64,000 nt of DNA from CAYRWR01 sp964428015 (GTDB lineage: Bacteria; Spirochaetota; Brevinematia; Brevinematales; CAYRWR01), in contig CAYRWR010000015.1 in assembly GCA_964428015.1 (NCBI GenBank), positions 9,449 through 73,448 of the forward strand. The letters run 5' to 3'. Under the pieces are notes generated by a model, which saw nothing but the letters and a program-made list of their open reading frames with translations, was not told the origin of the DNA and ran no database searches. Position 1 is the stretch's first letter. Every line of letters begins with the position of its first letter. Position numbers and translations under genes: made by a program. Below are positions 52,835-60,144 of the stretch, one piece after another.

Positions 52835-53572
52835 TTACTTTATCATTTCTCCATAATATATATAAGAACTTAAACTATAGAAGTATTCCTCATTTTCATT
52901 TAGCTCTTTCATTTCGTTTATAATCTTCAGATGATCTTCAGAACGAATTACACCTTTTTCCACAAGGGCATTAAGGTCCATCATTCGGTCGTATCCGAAA
53001 GAGCCTTCTTCAAATTTAGTTTCAATAATATTAAAGATTTCGGCTTGACCGCGAAATCTACCTGAACTCTGGAAAAACCCCCACAGCTTGCGGCCCATCA
53101 TACCGTCACAAGCGTCCATCCAGCCCTGTTCCCAATCAGCAAATTTATGTGTGAAGTTCCTAATCAGATCTTTATACTCCGAATTCCAAACCTGAGTATC
53201 CCAGTCCCAATGTGCAAACAGAACCCGGCCTCTTGGTTTGAGAATACGACACAGCTCTTCCAATAGTTTTTGTTTATCAGGTATACATTCCAGTGTATCC
53301 ACAGAAAGAATTATATCGAAGCTATTGTTAGAAAAATTAAAACCATCAACAAACTTTTGTACTTTGAAGTCTATACCATGAAAATGCTCAGAGGCGTAAT
53401 CATGTGATTCATTTATAGAGTTTGTTCCAATAAGGATGCTATTGTGTGAAACATGGTTCCTTAATTCTCCCAGGAGTTCACCTTTACCACAACCAAAGTC
53501 GAGGATAGTGTATTCACTGTTATTATCCAAGTTCAGAAGTTCGATTATTCTTTGGTTGAGAAGCTGTTTCAT
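52835..53572 (-). CDS. Cassette-borne class I SAM-dependent methyltransferase
   Basis: 245 aa. SAM motif I is ILDFGCGKGELLGEL (near 25), motif II/III NSFDIILSVDTLECIPDKQK, and motif post-III LCRILKPRGRVLFAHWDWD. The C-terminal helical region (YDRMMDLNALVEKGVIRSED) may recognise substrate. The target is unknown; some resemblance to small-molecule methyltransferases. Bounded by attC E and attC D. Confidence 0.85.
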   Translation of the reverse strand: MKQLLNQRIIELLNLDNNSEYTILDFGCGKGELLGELRNHVSHNSILIGTNSINESHDYASEHFHGIDFKVQKFVDGFNFSNNSFDIILSVDTLECIPDKQKLLEELCRILKPRGRVLFAHWDWDTQVWNSEYKDLIRNFTHKFADWEQGWMDACDGMMGRKLWGFFQSSGRFRGQAEIFNIIETKFEEGSFGYDRMMDLNALVEKGVIRSEDHLKIINEMKELNENEEYFYSLSSYIYYGEMIK

Positions 53573-53645
53573 CGGTTATACCCTTAATAAAAAATCATAA
53601 TTATCTGTTATTATATCTTCTAAGACTAAATCTAACTGGTCTGTC

Positions 53646-53702
53646 ACTTAACGAGCGGCGCTCGGGGCTGGCCGCAGGCTGGCTACTAGCTGCCAGTTAA
53701 GT
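53646..53702 (-). repeat. Integron attC site E
   Basis: 57 bp with two perfect cores: ACTTAAC (53646-53652, RYYYAAC) and GTTAAGT (53696-53702, GTTRRRY). The inner arms are GAGCGGCGCTCGGGGCTGGC and its partial complement ending GCTGCCA. Site K is almost identical. The ORF stop at 53719 is 17 nt away. Confidence 0.88.
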
Positions 53703-53718
53703 GCTGTTGCGGGGTCTT

Positions 53719-53991
53719 TTAAAAAGGGCTTCCCTTTTCAATTTCTCTTATCTCTGATTCACTAAGATATTTTCTTCTTAATGCTTTTATATCAACTTTA
53801 CTATGAACTGAAAGTAGTTTATGTATATCATAAATTAGTTTTTCAAGTTTCTTGTCAGTATAAGTATATTCATCGAAGGATGAACAACCTACTGTATGGG
53901 AGAATCTTGCAACCCACTCTTCTGCACTATATTTAGTATCAAACATTTCTTTTGCCATTTCTTCTCTATATTTAGGCGCTAATGGTAACAT
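53719..53991 (-). CDS. Cassette-borne small protein, unknown
   Basis: 90 aa from the ATG at 53991. The ORF can be extended to 54024, but that start lies inside attC F. Helical: YREEMAKEMFDTKYSAEEWV, KLEKLIYDIHKLLSVHSKVD, LSESEIREIEKG. No known family. Bounded by attC F and attC E. Confidence 0.6.
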   Translation of the reverse strand: MLPLAPKYREEMAKEMFDTKYSAEEWVARFSHTVGCSSFDEYTYTDKKLEKLIYDIHKLLSVHSKVDIKALRRKYLSESEIREIEKGSPF

Positions 53992-54011
53992 TTCATATCC
54001 CCAGCAATGGC

Positions 54012-54065
54012 ATATAACGAGCATGACTCTGCGCCGCGTTAGTGGCGGCGGAGTCCTAGTTAGGT
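54012..54065 (-). repeat. Integron attC site F
   Basis: 54 bp. Cores ATATAAC (54012-54018, one mismatch) and GTTAGGT (54059-54065, perfect). Inner arms GACTCTGCGCCGCG and GGCGGCGGAGTC. The stop codon of the ankyrin gene (TAA at 54060-54062) lies inside the core, as is common in integron cassettes. Confidence 0.88.
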
Positions 54066-55517
54066 GCTGCTATCCTTTACTTTTGTTTTAATATTCTTCT
54101 TTATTATGAACCAATATATTATAGTAAAGATCAAAAATCCAGGATAAAACATCCAGTTAATCAATTCTCTATACCAAGTATAACTACCATCTCTCAAAAT
54201 AGAAAAAGGATAAATAAGAATTAAGGTATATAAAATTAGATTTATTAATATGTAATCTATTAATCTTAAATACCACAGATTATGAATTGCCTTTGATTTT
54301 ATATCAGAAATACTACTTTTCACAGTCTTTTCAGATAAAAATATAAACTTTCCTCCAAATACATCTCTCCGAGATTTAAAGATTTTATTTGTTTGAAAAA
54401 TGGATAACAACTTAGTATCTTCAATAAACTGTTTTTTTGTATCCTTAATCTTAGAATGAAGATAGTGAAAAAGTCTAATAAGAAGAAATGGGACTACAAA
54501 AAATGCAATCGCTAATAAATTTACTAAAAAGAACTGAATTCCTGTTCCTTCAATCAATGATGTTGTTAAAATGATAGTAGTGAAAATTATTCCGATGTTT
54601 ACTACCATAATCTGGATTGGTTTGAATAATCTTTTCTTCAATAACTCAATAGTACCTCTAAGTAGCAAGTAGAAAAACAAGCCATAGAAAAGTAGAGCTA
54701 TCAAAATTCCAAATAATATATATTTCAATAAAACTAAAACATTGAAGGGGTTATTGAATCTCCAAAGTTCAGAATATGAATTGATTTGTAAAGAATCGGA
54801 AATAACAAAATCATCTAAATACAAAAGATTTGTTAATAGACCGTCTTTTGAGTCAAATAATCTATAATGTATATATCTCCAGGAAAATTTATAGTAAAGA
54901 GTTTTTACTGCTCCTGATTTTTTTAATAATCTTCTGATTTTATACTTATCAGACAATTGAGCTGCATAATACCCTGCCATATTTTTAATATTTATCGGAA
55001 CATGTAAGGAAACTAGATTTGATACCATTTGAAAATCATTATTTTCACAAGCATAATGTAATGCATTTTCACCACCGTTGTTACAAATGGAAATATCACT
55101 CCCTCTAGACACTAGGAGCTGCATCATAGATAGATTCCCTGTTTTCACGGACCAGATAAGAGGCGTCAATCCATTCAGATCCTTTGCGTTAATATTTGCC
55201 CCTTGATCTAGTAAATATCGTACTAGATCTTCATGACCATACATAACTGCGGGCATTAATGGTGTTTGAAGATATCCCCCACTTTTAAGTTCCAAATAAT
55301 ATGATTTTTTCCCATATGTAAAAAAATAAGTGTGAAAGAAATCTATATCTCCTAAGATTGCAGCTGCAAAAAGGATATTATCATTCTGGTGTAAATCAAA
55401 ATGTTCATTAATATAGTCTTTTCTTTTCTGAAATTCAGTCTGATTAAGTAATTCTTGCGAATAAATGTGACCAATAGATATTAGTATAAATAGTAATGAG
55501 TATTTTAATATTTTCAT
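54060..55517 (-). CDS. Cassette-borne ankyrin-repeat membrane protein
   Basis: 485 aa from the ATG at 55517 (GGAG 8 nt upstream). The ORF start at 55661 reads through attC G and is rejected. Signal peptide MKILKYSLLFILISIGHIYS. Three to four ankyrin repeats (about 80-190: TPLMPAVMYGHEDLVRYLLD, TPLIWSVKTGNLSMMQLLVS, ALHYACENNDFQMVSNLVS). Then about six membrane helices to the C-terminus. The ankyrin part should be periplasmic. Function unknown; unusually large for a cassette. Confidence 0.75.
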   Translation of the reverse strand: MKILKYSLLFILISIGHIYSQELLNQTEFQKRKDYINEHFDLHQNDNILFAAAILGDIDFFHTYFFTYGKKSYYLELKSGGYLQTPLMPAVMYGHEDLVRYLLDQGANINAKDLNGLTPLIWSVKTGNLSMMQLLVSRGSDISICNNGGENALHYACENNDFQMVSNLVSLHVPINIKNMAGYYAAQLSDKYKIRRLLKKSGAVKTLYYKFSWRYIHYRLFDSKDGLLTNLLYLDDFVISDSLQINSYSELWRFNNPFNVLVLLKYILFGILIALLFYGLFFYLLLRGTIELLKKRLFKPIQIMVVNIGIIFTTIILTTSLIEGTGIQFFLVNLLAIAFFVVPFLLIRLFHYLHSKIKDTKKQFIEDTKLLSIFQTNKIFKSRRDVFGGKFIFLSEKTVKSSISDIKSKAIHNLWYLRLIDYILINLILYTLILIYPFSILRDGSYTWYRELINWMFYPGFLIFTIIYWFIIKKNIKTKVKDSST

Positions 55518-55600
55518 TTGTAATTCTCCAAGTCGGTCATTTCCAGTCACACGAAATAATGATTGAAAGTAAATGTGAATTATCACTAGGGTATAGTTGC

Positions 55601-55654
55601 ACCTAACGCAATCGACTCTGCGCCGCGTTAGTGGCGGCTGAGTCCTAGTTAGGC
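55601..55654 (-). repeat. Integron attC site G
   Basis: 54 bp with two perfect cores: ACCTAAC (55601-55607) and GTTAGGC (55648-55654). Inner arms GACTCTGCGCCGCG and GGCGGCTGAGTC; nearly identical to F and D. The ORF stop at 55662 is 8 nt away. Confidence 0.9.
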
Positions 55655-55661
55655 GATGCAT

Positions 55662-56063
55662 CTATAATATTTCCTTTTCTATCTTTTTGTCTATTTCAGC
55701 AAGTTCTTTTTTCATTGAATTCCAAATTTTCATATAATTATCTTTAAAGAACCTTCGTTTATCTTCTTCCTTTACTGTATGATATTTCTCAAAAAAATAG
55801 CTGAAGCTATCAGAAACTTCTTTGGGGACTAAGTGTATAAAACTAGTAAGTAAGTCCATAGAATAATTAAACTGTTTTACTTCATTCCTTATCATTTCAT
55901 CCATCAATGAAGAAAATAAGTCACTATACTGTTTTCTTTTATTATATAAAAAATCAATTCTTTTTTCCCTTTTCCATTTTGATATGTTTAAAAATAGAGA
56001 AATAATAGGAACTACACTAGCTATGGCACCACCGATTAATACACCAAGTAACGTGTCTGACAA
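55662..56063 (-). CDS. Cassette-borne single-helix membrane protein
   Basis: 133 aa. The N-terminal hydrophobic anchor (LLGVLIGGAIASVVPIISLF) is followed by a long charged, helical cytoplasmic part (KWKREKRIDFLYNKRKQY, KKELAEIDKKIEKEI). No known domain. It starts 15 nt after the HEPN-like gene ends, so the two probably form a pair within one cassette. Confidence 0.65.
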   Translation of the reverse strand: MSDTLLGVLIGGAIASVVPIISLFLNISKWKREKRIDFLYNKRKQYSDLFSSLMDEMIRNEVKQFNYSMDLLTSFIHLVPKEVSDSFSYFFEKYHTVKEEDKRRFFKDNYMKIWNSMKKELAEIDKKIEKEIL

Positions 56064-56078
56064 TAAACCCTCCTCTTT

Positions 56079-56525
56079 TTATCTTTCTAAATCTGTGACA
56101 CCAATCTCTTTTGCACATTTTTCAAGGTACCCACATATTGAAGATAAAGCAATTGCTAGTTCTTTGACATTGGGTTCAACAAATGAAGATAAGAAGGGCT
56201 GCTCCATTTCTCGTAATAAAACTAATAACTTATTGATTTCTGGATCATCAGGAAAATATTCAATTCGATGGGCACATTTATTTCTAATTGTATTAACTTG
56301 TTTTAATACCTTTGAAAAGTCAGTAGTAATAATATTTAATGCTTCGCATAGATTAACAATTTGAAAAAACGTTGGATTACGATCATTGAAAATCGCTTCA
56401 GGATTAGGTAGAATTTTTTCTAAACTCTTAATTAGAATATGTTCAATAAGTAAATGGGAAGAAATGACAAAACGAATTAAATCACTTGAATTTAGTACAT
56501 ACTTCTCAAAAATAGTTTTATGCAT
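56079..56525 (-). CDS. Cassette-borne HEPN-like protein with RX4H motif
   Basis: 148 aa, all-helical. The segment IRNKCAHRI supplies R81-x4-H86, the HEPN ribonuclease motif, in the second half as expected. Helices such as IRFVISSHLLIEHILIKSLE and EALNIITTDFSKVLKQVNTI fit a HEPN bundle. HEPN proteins are RNases in toxin-antitoxin, abortive infection and CRISPR systems, but inactive relatives exist. Its partner may be the membrane protein just downstream or the 150-aa protein upstream. Confidence 0.65.
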   Translation of the reverse strand: MHKTIFEKYVLNSSDLIRFVISSHLLIEHILIKSLEKILPNPEAIFNDRNPTFFQIVNLCEALNIITTDFSKVLKQVNTIRNKCAHRIEYFPDDPEINKLLVLLREMEQPFLSSFVEPNVKELAIALSSICGYLEKCAKEIGVTDLER

Positions 56526-56569
56526 GTTTTACTCTTTTCTGATAGCTACCCAATAACAATATTTCCAAA

Positions 56570-57022
56570 TTATAACTCTTTCAAGGACAATTTATTATAT
56601 TTATAATTAATACACAACACAAGCAAATCATTTTTTGTTATCAAAGAAAATTCATCTCCATATGTCCCATGAAGTAGAACTTTTATACCATCATCATGAG
56701 TTTCAAATTCAGCACCTGCGAATCCCAATTGCATTCCATGGTTTTTGAGTTCAGCATGAAAGTCAGATACTGCGAGAAAATTGATGACTACATACGGCCA
56801 TTTCTTTACCTTATCAGTTTGATATTGCTTAAATTCTTCTGACCAATACGGATCTATTTGAAAAACAAGTATTACCTCATCAAAGTGATTTGTTTTAAAG
56901 TCGATTAAATAAGAATCATGAATTGAATAGTTTGTGAAAAAATTCTCTACTGTTGTTTTCTGAAAGTCTTCGTGTTTTATATATCCATCAATAGAAAGTT
57001 TATCAATCCAATTTTTCTTCAC
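56570..57022 (-). CDS. Cassette-borne protein, unknown function
   Basis: 150 aa, acidic and beta-rich: NYSIHDSYLIDFKTNHFDEV, VILVFQIDPYWSEEFKQYQ, FAGAEFETHDDGIKVLLHGTY. The layout (short helix, strands, DSYL...DEVILVF) recalls immunity-type or DUF-type proteins. I cannot name it. It begins 26 nt after attC H and shares a cassette with the two genes downstream, since no attC is visible between 56526 and 56569. Confidence 0.6.
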   Translation of the reverse strand: MKKNWIDKLSIDGYIKHEDFQKTTVENFFTNYSIHDSYLIDFKTNHFDEVILVFQIDPYWSEEFKQYQTDKVKKWPYVVINFLAVSDFHAELKNHGMQLGFAGAEFETHDDGIKVLLHGTYGDEFSLITKNDLLVLCINYKYNKLSLKEL

Positions 57023-57047
57023 AAATCCTCCGAATAGTTTATGTTTC

Positions 57048-57104
57048 GTCTAACGAAGTCGCCTATGCGCCGGGCCTAAGCCTGGCGAATGGGCTTAGTT
57101 ATGC
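57048..57104 (-). repeat. Integron attC site H
   Basis: 57 bp. Core GTCTAAC (57048-57054, perfect) and GTTATGC (57098-57104, one mismatch). Inner arms TGCGCCGGGCCTAAGCCTGG. The DUF4037 ORF stops 18 nt away at 57122. Confidence 0.85.
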
Positions 57105-57121
57105 CAAGTACATCTCTCATG

Positions 57122-58204
57122 TTAATTAAATACACTACTCAACAATTCTTTATTATTCGTTAGATCAATGCCATCGATATTTTCAATTATAGATAGTAAA
57201 TCTAACTTAATCTTTGCTATACTTTTATCAGAAATCATATCGATTAAATGATTAGATATTTCTTCTGCCATGATAACCAAATATGGCCTTCCATGATAAG
57301 AAACAGCTTTAATTTGATTATCTTTAGATATTCCCAGTTCATTTTGATAATCAGAAACTGCTACACAAGCTTGGCTTACTTTCTCATCCAATCTATCAAT
57401 ATCTGTACAATTAACAGTATCGGAGAATAACTTGCTCATTGTATTATAGCATTTTAAATTTCTAAATGCTTTGGTAATCCATTTACTGTATGGAATGTAC
57501 TCCTTTTCTAAGTAAAAACAAATCTTCATAAGAGCATTTATAATTCTAGTTGAAATTAATCTAGCGCCAATGTTTTCACCAATATCTCTGTTTCTGCCTA
57601 TAAACGCTTCTTCATTTGAAATATAATTCCATAATGCAGCAAGTTTCAGTTTTAAAATATCTTCAGGGAGAAACCTGAAAAAGTCTCTTATAAAATTCAA
57701 TTTATTTAATCCATCATGAAAAACTTTTCCCTTAGTAATTTCTATTAATCCTTGATTGCTAAATTTCAGCCAATCTTTAGTTTTTATTCCTTCTATGGAA
57801 GTAACACCAACAGATTCATTTAGAAAATCTCTAATTGTTGTAATGGTAATAAGATGGTTTACCTCTCCTGTTTCAGACCATTCCATACTTTGAACACCAT
57901 CAGATTTGGGATTGGAAAAGTTAGTTGGAAATCCAATATATTCATTTGGTAAATTAGTTTTAAAACAATTATCAATTTCACTTTTATATTTTGTAAAATC
58001 TTCTTCTGATAAAAAAATGATTACTCTCGGACCCCAATTATGATCCATAGAAATCGGAGTATCAAAACCCAGAACATCGGAGCCATATCCAATAAGTCCT
58101 GCTGAATATTCAATATTTGGAAAATGAGATTGTAGTATAGGGCGAATTACATCAATGTAAAAACCTTCGTTTAATTCTAGTCCAGGTAGAAATTTTAAAT
58201 CCAA
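57122..58204 (-). CDS. Cassette-borne DUF4037 nucleotidyltransferase-like protein
   Basis: 360 aa. Residues 38-60 contain IGYGSDVLGFDTPIS followed by MDHNWGPR, the hallmark of DUF4037: a GSD nucleotidyltransferase start and a conserved DHxWG pair. The next 150 residues hold a beta/alpha catalytic-like domain (VIIFLSEEDF, FNFIRDFF-type), and the C-terminal half is helical, HEPN-like in character. The family is related to minimal nucleotidyltransferases and aminoglycoside-type transferases; substrate unknown. Bounded by attC I and attC H. Confidence 0.8.
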   Translation of the reverse strand: MDLKFLPGLELNEGFYIDVIRPILQSHFPNIEYSAGLIGYGSDVLGFDTPISMDHNWGPRVIIFLSEEDFTKYKSEIDNCFKTNLPNEYIGFPTNFSNPKSDGVQSMEWSETGEVNHLITITTIRDFLNESVGVTSIEGIKTKDWLKFSNQGLIEITKGKVFHDGLNKLNFIRDFFRFLPEDILKLKLAALWNYISNEEAFIGRNRDIGENIGARLISTRIINALMKICFYLEKEYIPYSKWITKAFRNLKCYNTMSKLFSDTVNCTDIDRLDEKVSQACVAVSDYQNELGISKDNQIKAVSYHGRPYLVIMAEEISNHLIDMISDKSIAKIKLDLLSIIENIDGIDLTNNKELLSSVFN

Positions 58205-58234
58205 TGTCGATTTACTCCATGTGTTTTGTATTTG

Positions 58235-58290
58235 GCATAACGTAATGGCACTGCGCCGGGCCTTGCCTGGCGGCTGTGCCCTAGTTAAGT
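58235..58290 (-). repeat. Integron attC site I
   Basis: 56 bp. Core GCATAAC (58235-58241, one mismatch) and GTTAAGT (58284-58290, perfect). Inner arms CACTGCGCCGGGCC and GCCTGGCGGCTGTG. The ORF stop at 58303 is 13 nt away. Confidence 0.85.
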
Positions 58291-58302
58291 GACGGGCATG
58301 TT

Positions 58303-58620
58303 TTAAGTCTTGCCCTTCAAAATATCTTTAACTTTATCTATGTCACCTTCACAGAAAATTACCCAAATATCATATGCTTCTTGAAGGGAATCAACTTGTT
58401 TACTCAGAATATTTTTATCGTCCTCGAAATTATAAAATTTCACAACTAAATCTTGATTTACACTTAGAACATCTTCATAATCGTTGCTTATCCATGTTTC
58501 AGAATGTTCATCATCTCTTTGTTTTAATTCATCCAAAGCGTTTTTAAGATCAGTATAGGTTGGATTAAAGTTCCCATCGCCCCATCTAGTTTGGAGACCA
58601 ATGCCTTCAAAGTTTCCCAT
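58303..58620 (-). CDS. Cassette-borne small acidic protein (second gene of a pair)
   Basis: 105 aa from the inner ATG at 58620; an ATG at 58629 gives 108 aa. Its start overlaps the upstream gene by 14-23 nt, so translation is coupled. Acidic, mixed fold: NPTYTDLKNALDELKQRDDE, ETWISNDYEDVLSVNQDLVV, DSLQEAYDIWVIFCEGDIDK. It resembles small immunity-type proteins, though I have no family match. Confidence 0.6.
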   Translation of the reverse strand: MGNFEGIGLQTRWGDGNFNPTYTDLKNALDELKQRDDEHSETWISNDYEDVLSVNQDLVVKFYNFEDDKNILSKQVDSLQEAYDIWVIFCEGDIDKVKDILKGKT

Positions 58621-58987
58621 TATTTTCATCCATCAATATTAATATTTCCTCTGGTGAAAGAAGATTGTTATTTGATCCCTTGAATGATTTTGATTCTTCT
58701 TTCAATCTTTTTACTTTCATGTCATATTCTTTCTTCATTTGAATTTCATCTGGTCTTACAAAGGTATCTTTAAAATCTGGATGGCTTTGTTTCCATATTT
58801 CATATTTCTGTTCAAATTCGTCTCGATGCTCCCAATTATCATAACAATCGAAATGAATCATAGCTTCACCGAATTGCCATAATGGATCATCTCTATTTAA
58901 AAAATGTGGGAGTCCAAATGAATCACAATCTTTTGAATGTATTACTTTTTTACAGATAACACATTCGGTTTTACCTTCTATGTACAT
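58607..58987 (-). CDS. Cassette-borne zinc-ribbon-like protein (first gene of a pair)
   Basis: 126 aa. The N-terminus carries a CVICKKVIHSKDC cluster, then a PHFL segment, then IHFDCYDNWEHRDEF, suggesting a Cys/His metal site of HNH-adjacent or zinc-ribbon type. The C-terminal half is a charged helix (MKKEYDMKVKRLKEESKSF). Unknown function. It shares the cassette with the 58303 gene. Confidence 0.6.
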   Translation of the reverse strand: MYIEGKTECVICKKVIHSKDCDSFGLPHFLNRDDPLWQFGEAMIHFDCYDNWEHRDEFEQKYEIWKQSHPDFKDTFVRPDEIQMKKEYDMKVKRLKEESKSFKGSNNNLLSPEEILILMDENNGKL

Positions 58988-59001
58988 TGTTGCCGCCTGT
59001 C

Positions 59002-59056
59002 ACTTAACGCACGGCGCTCGGCGCCGCCTCAAGTGGCGACTGGCTGCCAGTTAAAT
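59002..59056 (-). repeat. Integron attC site J
   Basis: 55 bp with perfect cores ACTTAAC (59002-59008) and GTTAAAT (59050-59056). Inner arms GCACGGCGCTCGGCGCC and a CTGGCTGCCA side, a shorter relative of sites E and K. Confidence 0.88.
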
Positions 59057-59157
59057 GATGGGCGGCATCTCAAACCCTAGCCCAAACCAGCATCCACAAC
59101 CGGCTCTTGTTTTTTCAAAAAAATATTCGGTCTAAAACCAAATATCTGCCGACTATC
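59057..59157 (-). other. ORF-less cassette between attC J and K
   Basis: About 101 bp between two well-formed attC sites, with no start-to-stop frame of useful size. Contains a TTTTTTC/GAAAAAA-like A/T run near 59110-59123. It may be an empty cassette, a remnant, or carry a promoter or small RNA. Confidence 0.7.
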
Positions 59158-59214
59158 ATTTAACGAGCGGCGCTCGGGGCTGGCCGTAGGCTGGCAACTA
59201 GCTGCCAGTTATGT
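59158..59214 (-). repeat. Integron attC site K (right end of array)
   Basis: 57 bp. Core ATTTAAC (59158-59164, perfect) and GTTATGT (59208-59214, one mismatch). The inner arms are almost identical to site E. No attC is found beyond it; the next ORF stop (59490) is 276 nt away, unlike the 0-27 nt spacing at the other sites. Confidence 0.88.
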
Positions 59215-59489
59215 GCTGGGCTGAGTGCAGATTGTAACTAACTTTACCCGCCCAGGTCCCACTGAAGCACACGACGTGCGGAAGTGGTGTGAATCAATCA
59301 AACCTAGTTTAAATACATTCATTCGTTTTAAATCTTGATTCCTATTGTATCTATAACCAGGCAAAATTGCTATAAATTACTTCATCATAATCAATATGAC
59401 TTTTCTTGATTACCATTATAATGAATTAAGTCTATTCGTTATATCATCCAAGTTTAATAGTTTTTTTTCTTATTTCATGAATTAAAGAT

Positions 59490-60050
59490 TTATATATACC
59501 TATGTACTTTTCTTTTGTAAGTAGTGTATTCATCTCCATGTACTTCTTCCAAATACAATTCTTCTTTTATTATTAGATTATGAAAGAGAATGATTGTCAA
59601 AATGGAGAATCCAATGATGATTAATGAAGATGAACTTATTGCGATTCCAATTAAAGAAATGTCATAAAAAAGAAAATAGGGATTTCTGGAAAATGAGTAA
59701 ATACCATGTGTGATTAATCCTGTTTTTGTTTGATTGTTAACCCCAATTCTCCATGATTTACCTAATCCTAATGAAGCAATGCTCGATCCTACTAATCCTA
59801 TAGCAATCAAAACTAATCCGAAAATGTCCATGATTTTCTTCTGGTAAGTTATAAATAAGTACTTATGAATTTCATTTATAAAGATTTGTAGAAGAAAAAG
59901 AATACTAGCCAATCCGGCTGAGATTATAGACACGTTTAGAAACATATCTTTTGCTTTAATTGATTGTTTTATCTTTTTCTTCAATATACCTGCTCTGAGA
60001 AAGAAAAACAGATAGAATATTAGTATTAGAATAGCAGAAAAAGTTTTCAT
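59490..60050 (-). CDS. ICMT/PEMT-family membrane methyltransferase
   Basis: 186 aa with five hydrophobic segments and the family core THGIYSFSRNPYFLFYDISL, then IKEELYLEEVHGDEYTTYKR. Third member of the family in the window and closely similar in layout to the cassette protein at 51522. It is next to the metal ATPase but outside the well-spaced attC array; it may be part of the metal island or the first cassette. Confidence 0.8.
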   Translation of the reverse strand: MKTFSAILILIFYLFFFLRAGILKKKIKQSIKAKDMFLNVSIISAGLASILFLLQIFINEIHKYLFITYQKKIMDIFGLVLIAIGLVGSSIASLGLGKSWRIGVNNQTKTGLITHGIYSFSRNPYFLFYDISLIGIAISSSSLIIIGFSILTIILFHNLIIKEELYLEEVHGDEYTTYKRKVHRYI

Positions 60051-60144
60051 TTTACTCCTTTAATTATTAAAAATTATATTACCAGATTCTATTCCAATTT
60101 GAGTATAGTAATAACTCAAACATATGATATAAAAGCAATATGAA

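Noticed and set aside
54024..55661. Extended starts of cassette genes reaching into attC F and G
   Set aside because: Those frames are open through the palindromes by chance; better starts with ribosome sites lie at 53991 and 55517.
50852..59214. CRISPR array
   Set aside because: Repeats are palindromic attC elements spaced by whole genes of variable length, not short regular spacers, and there are no cas genes.
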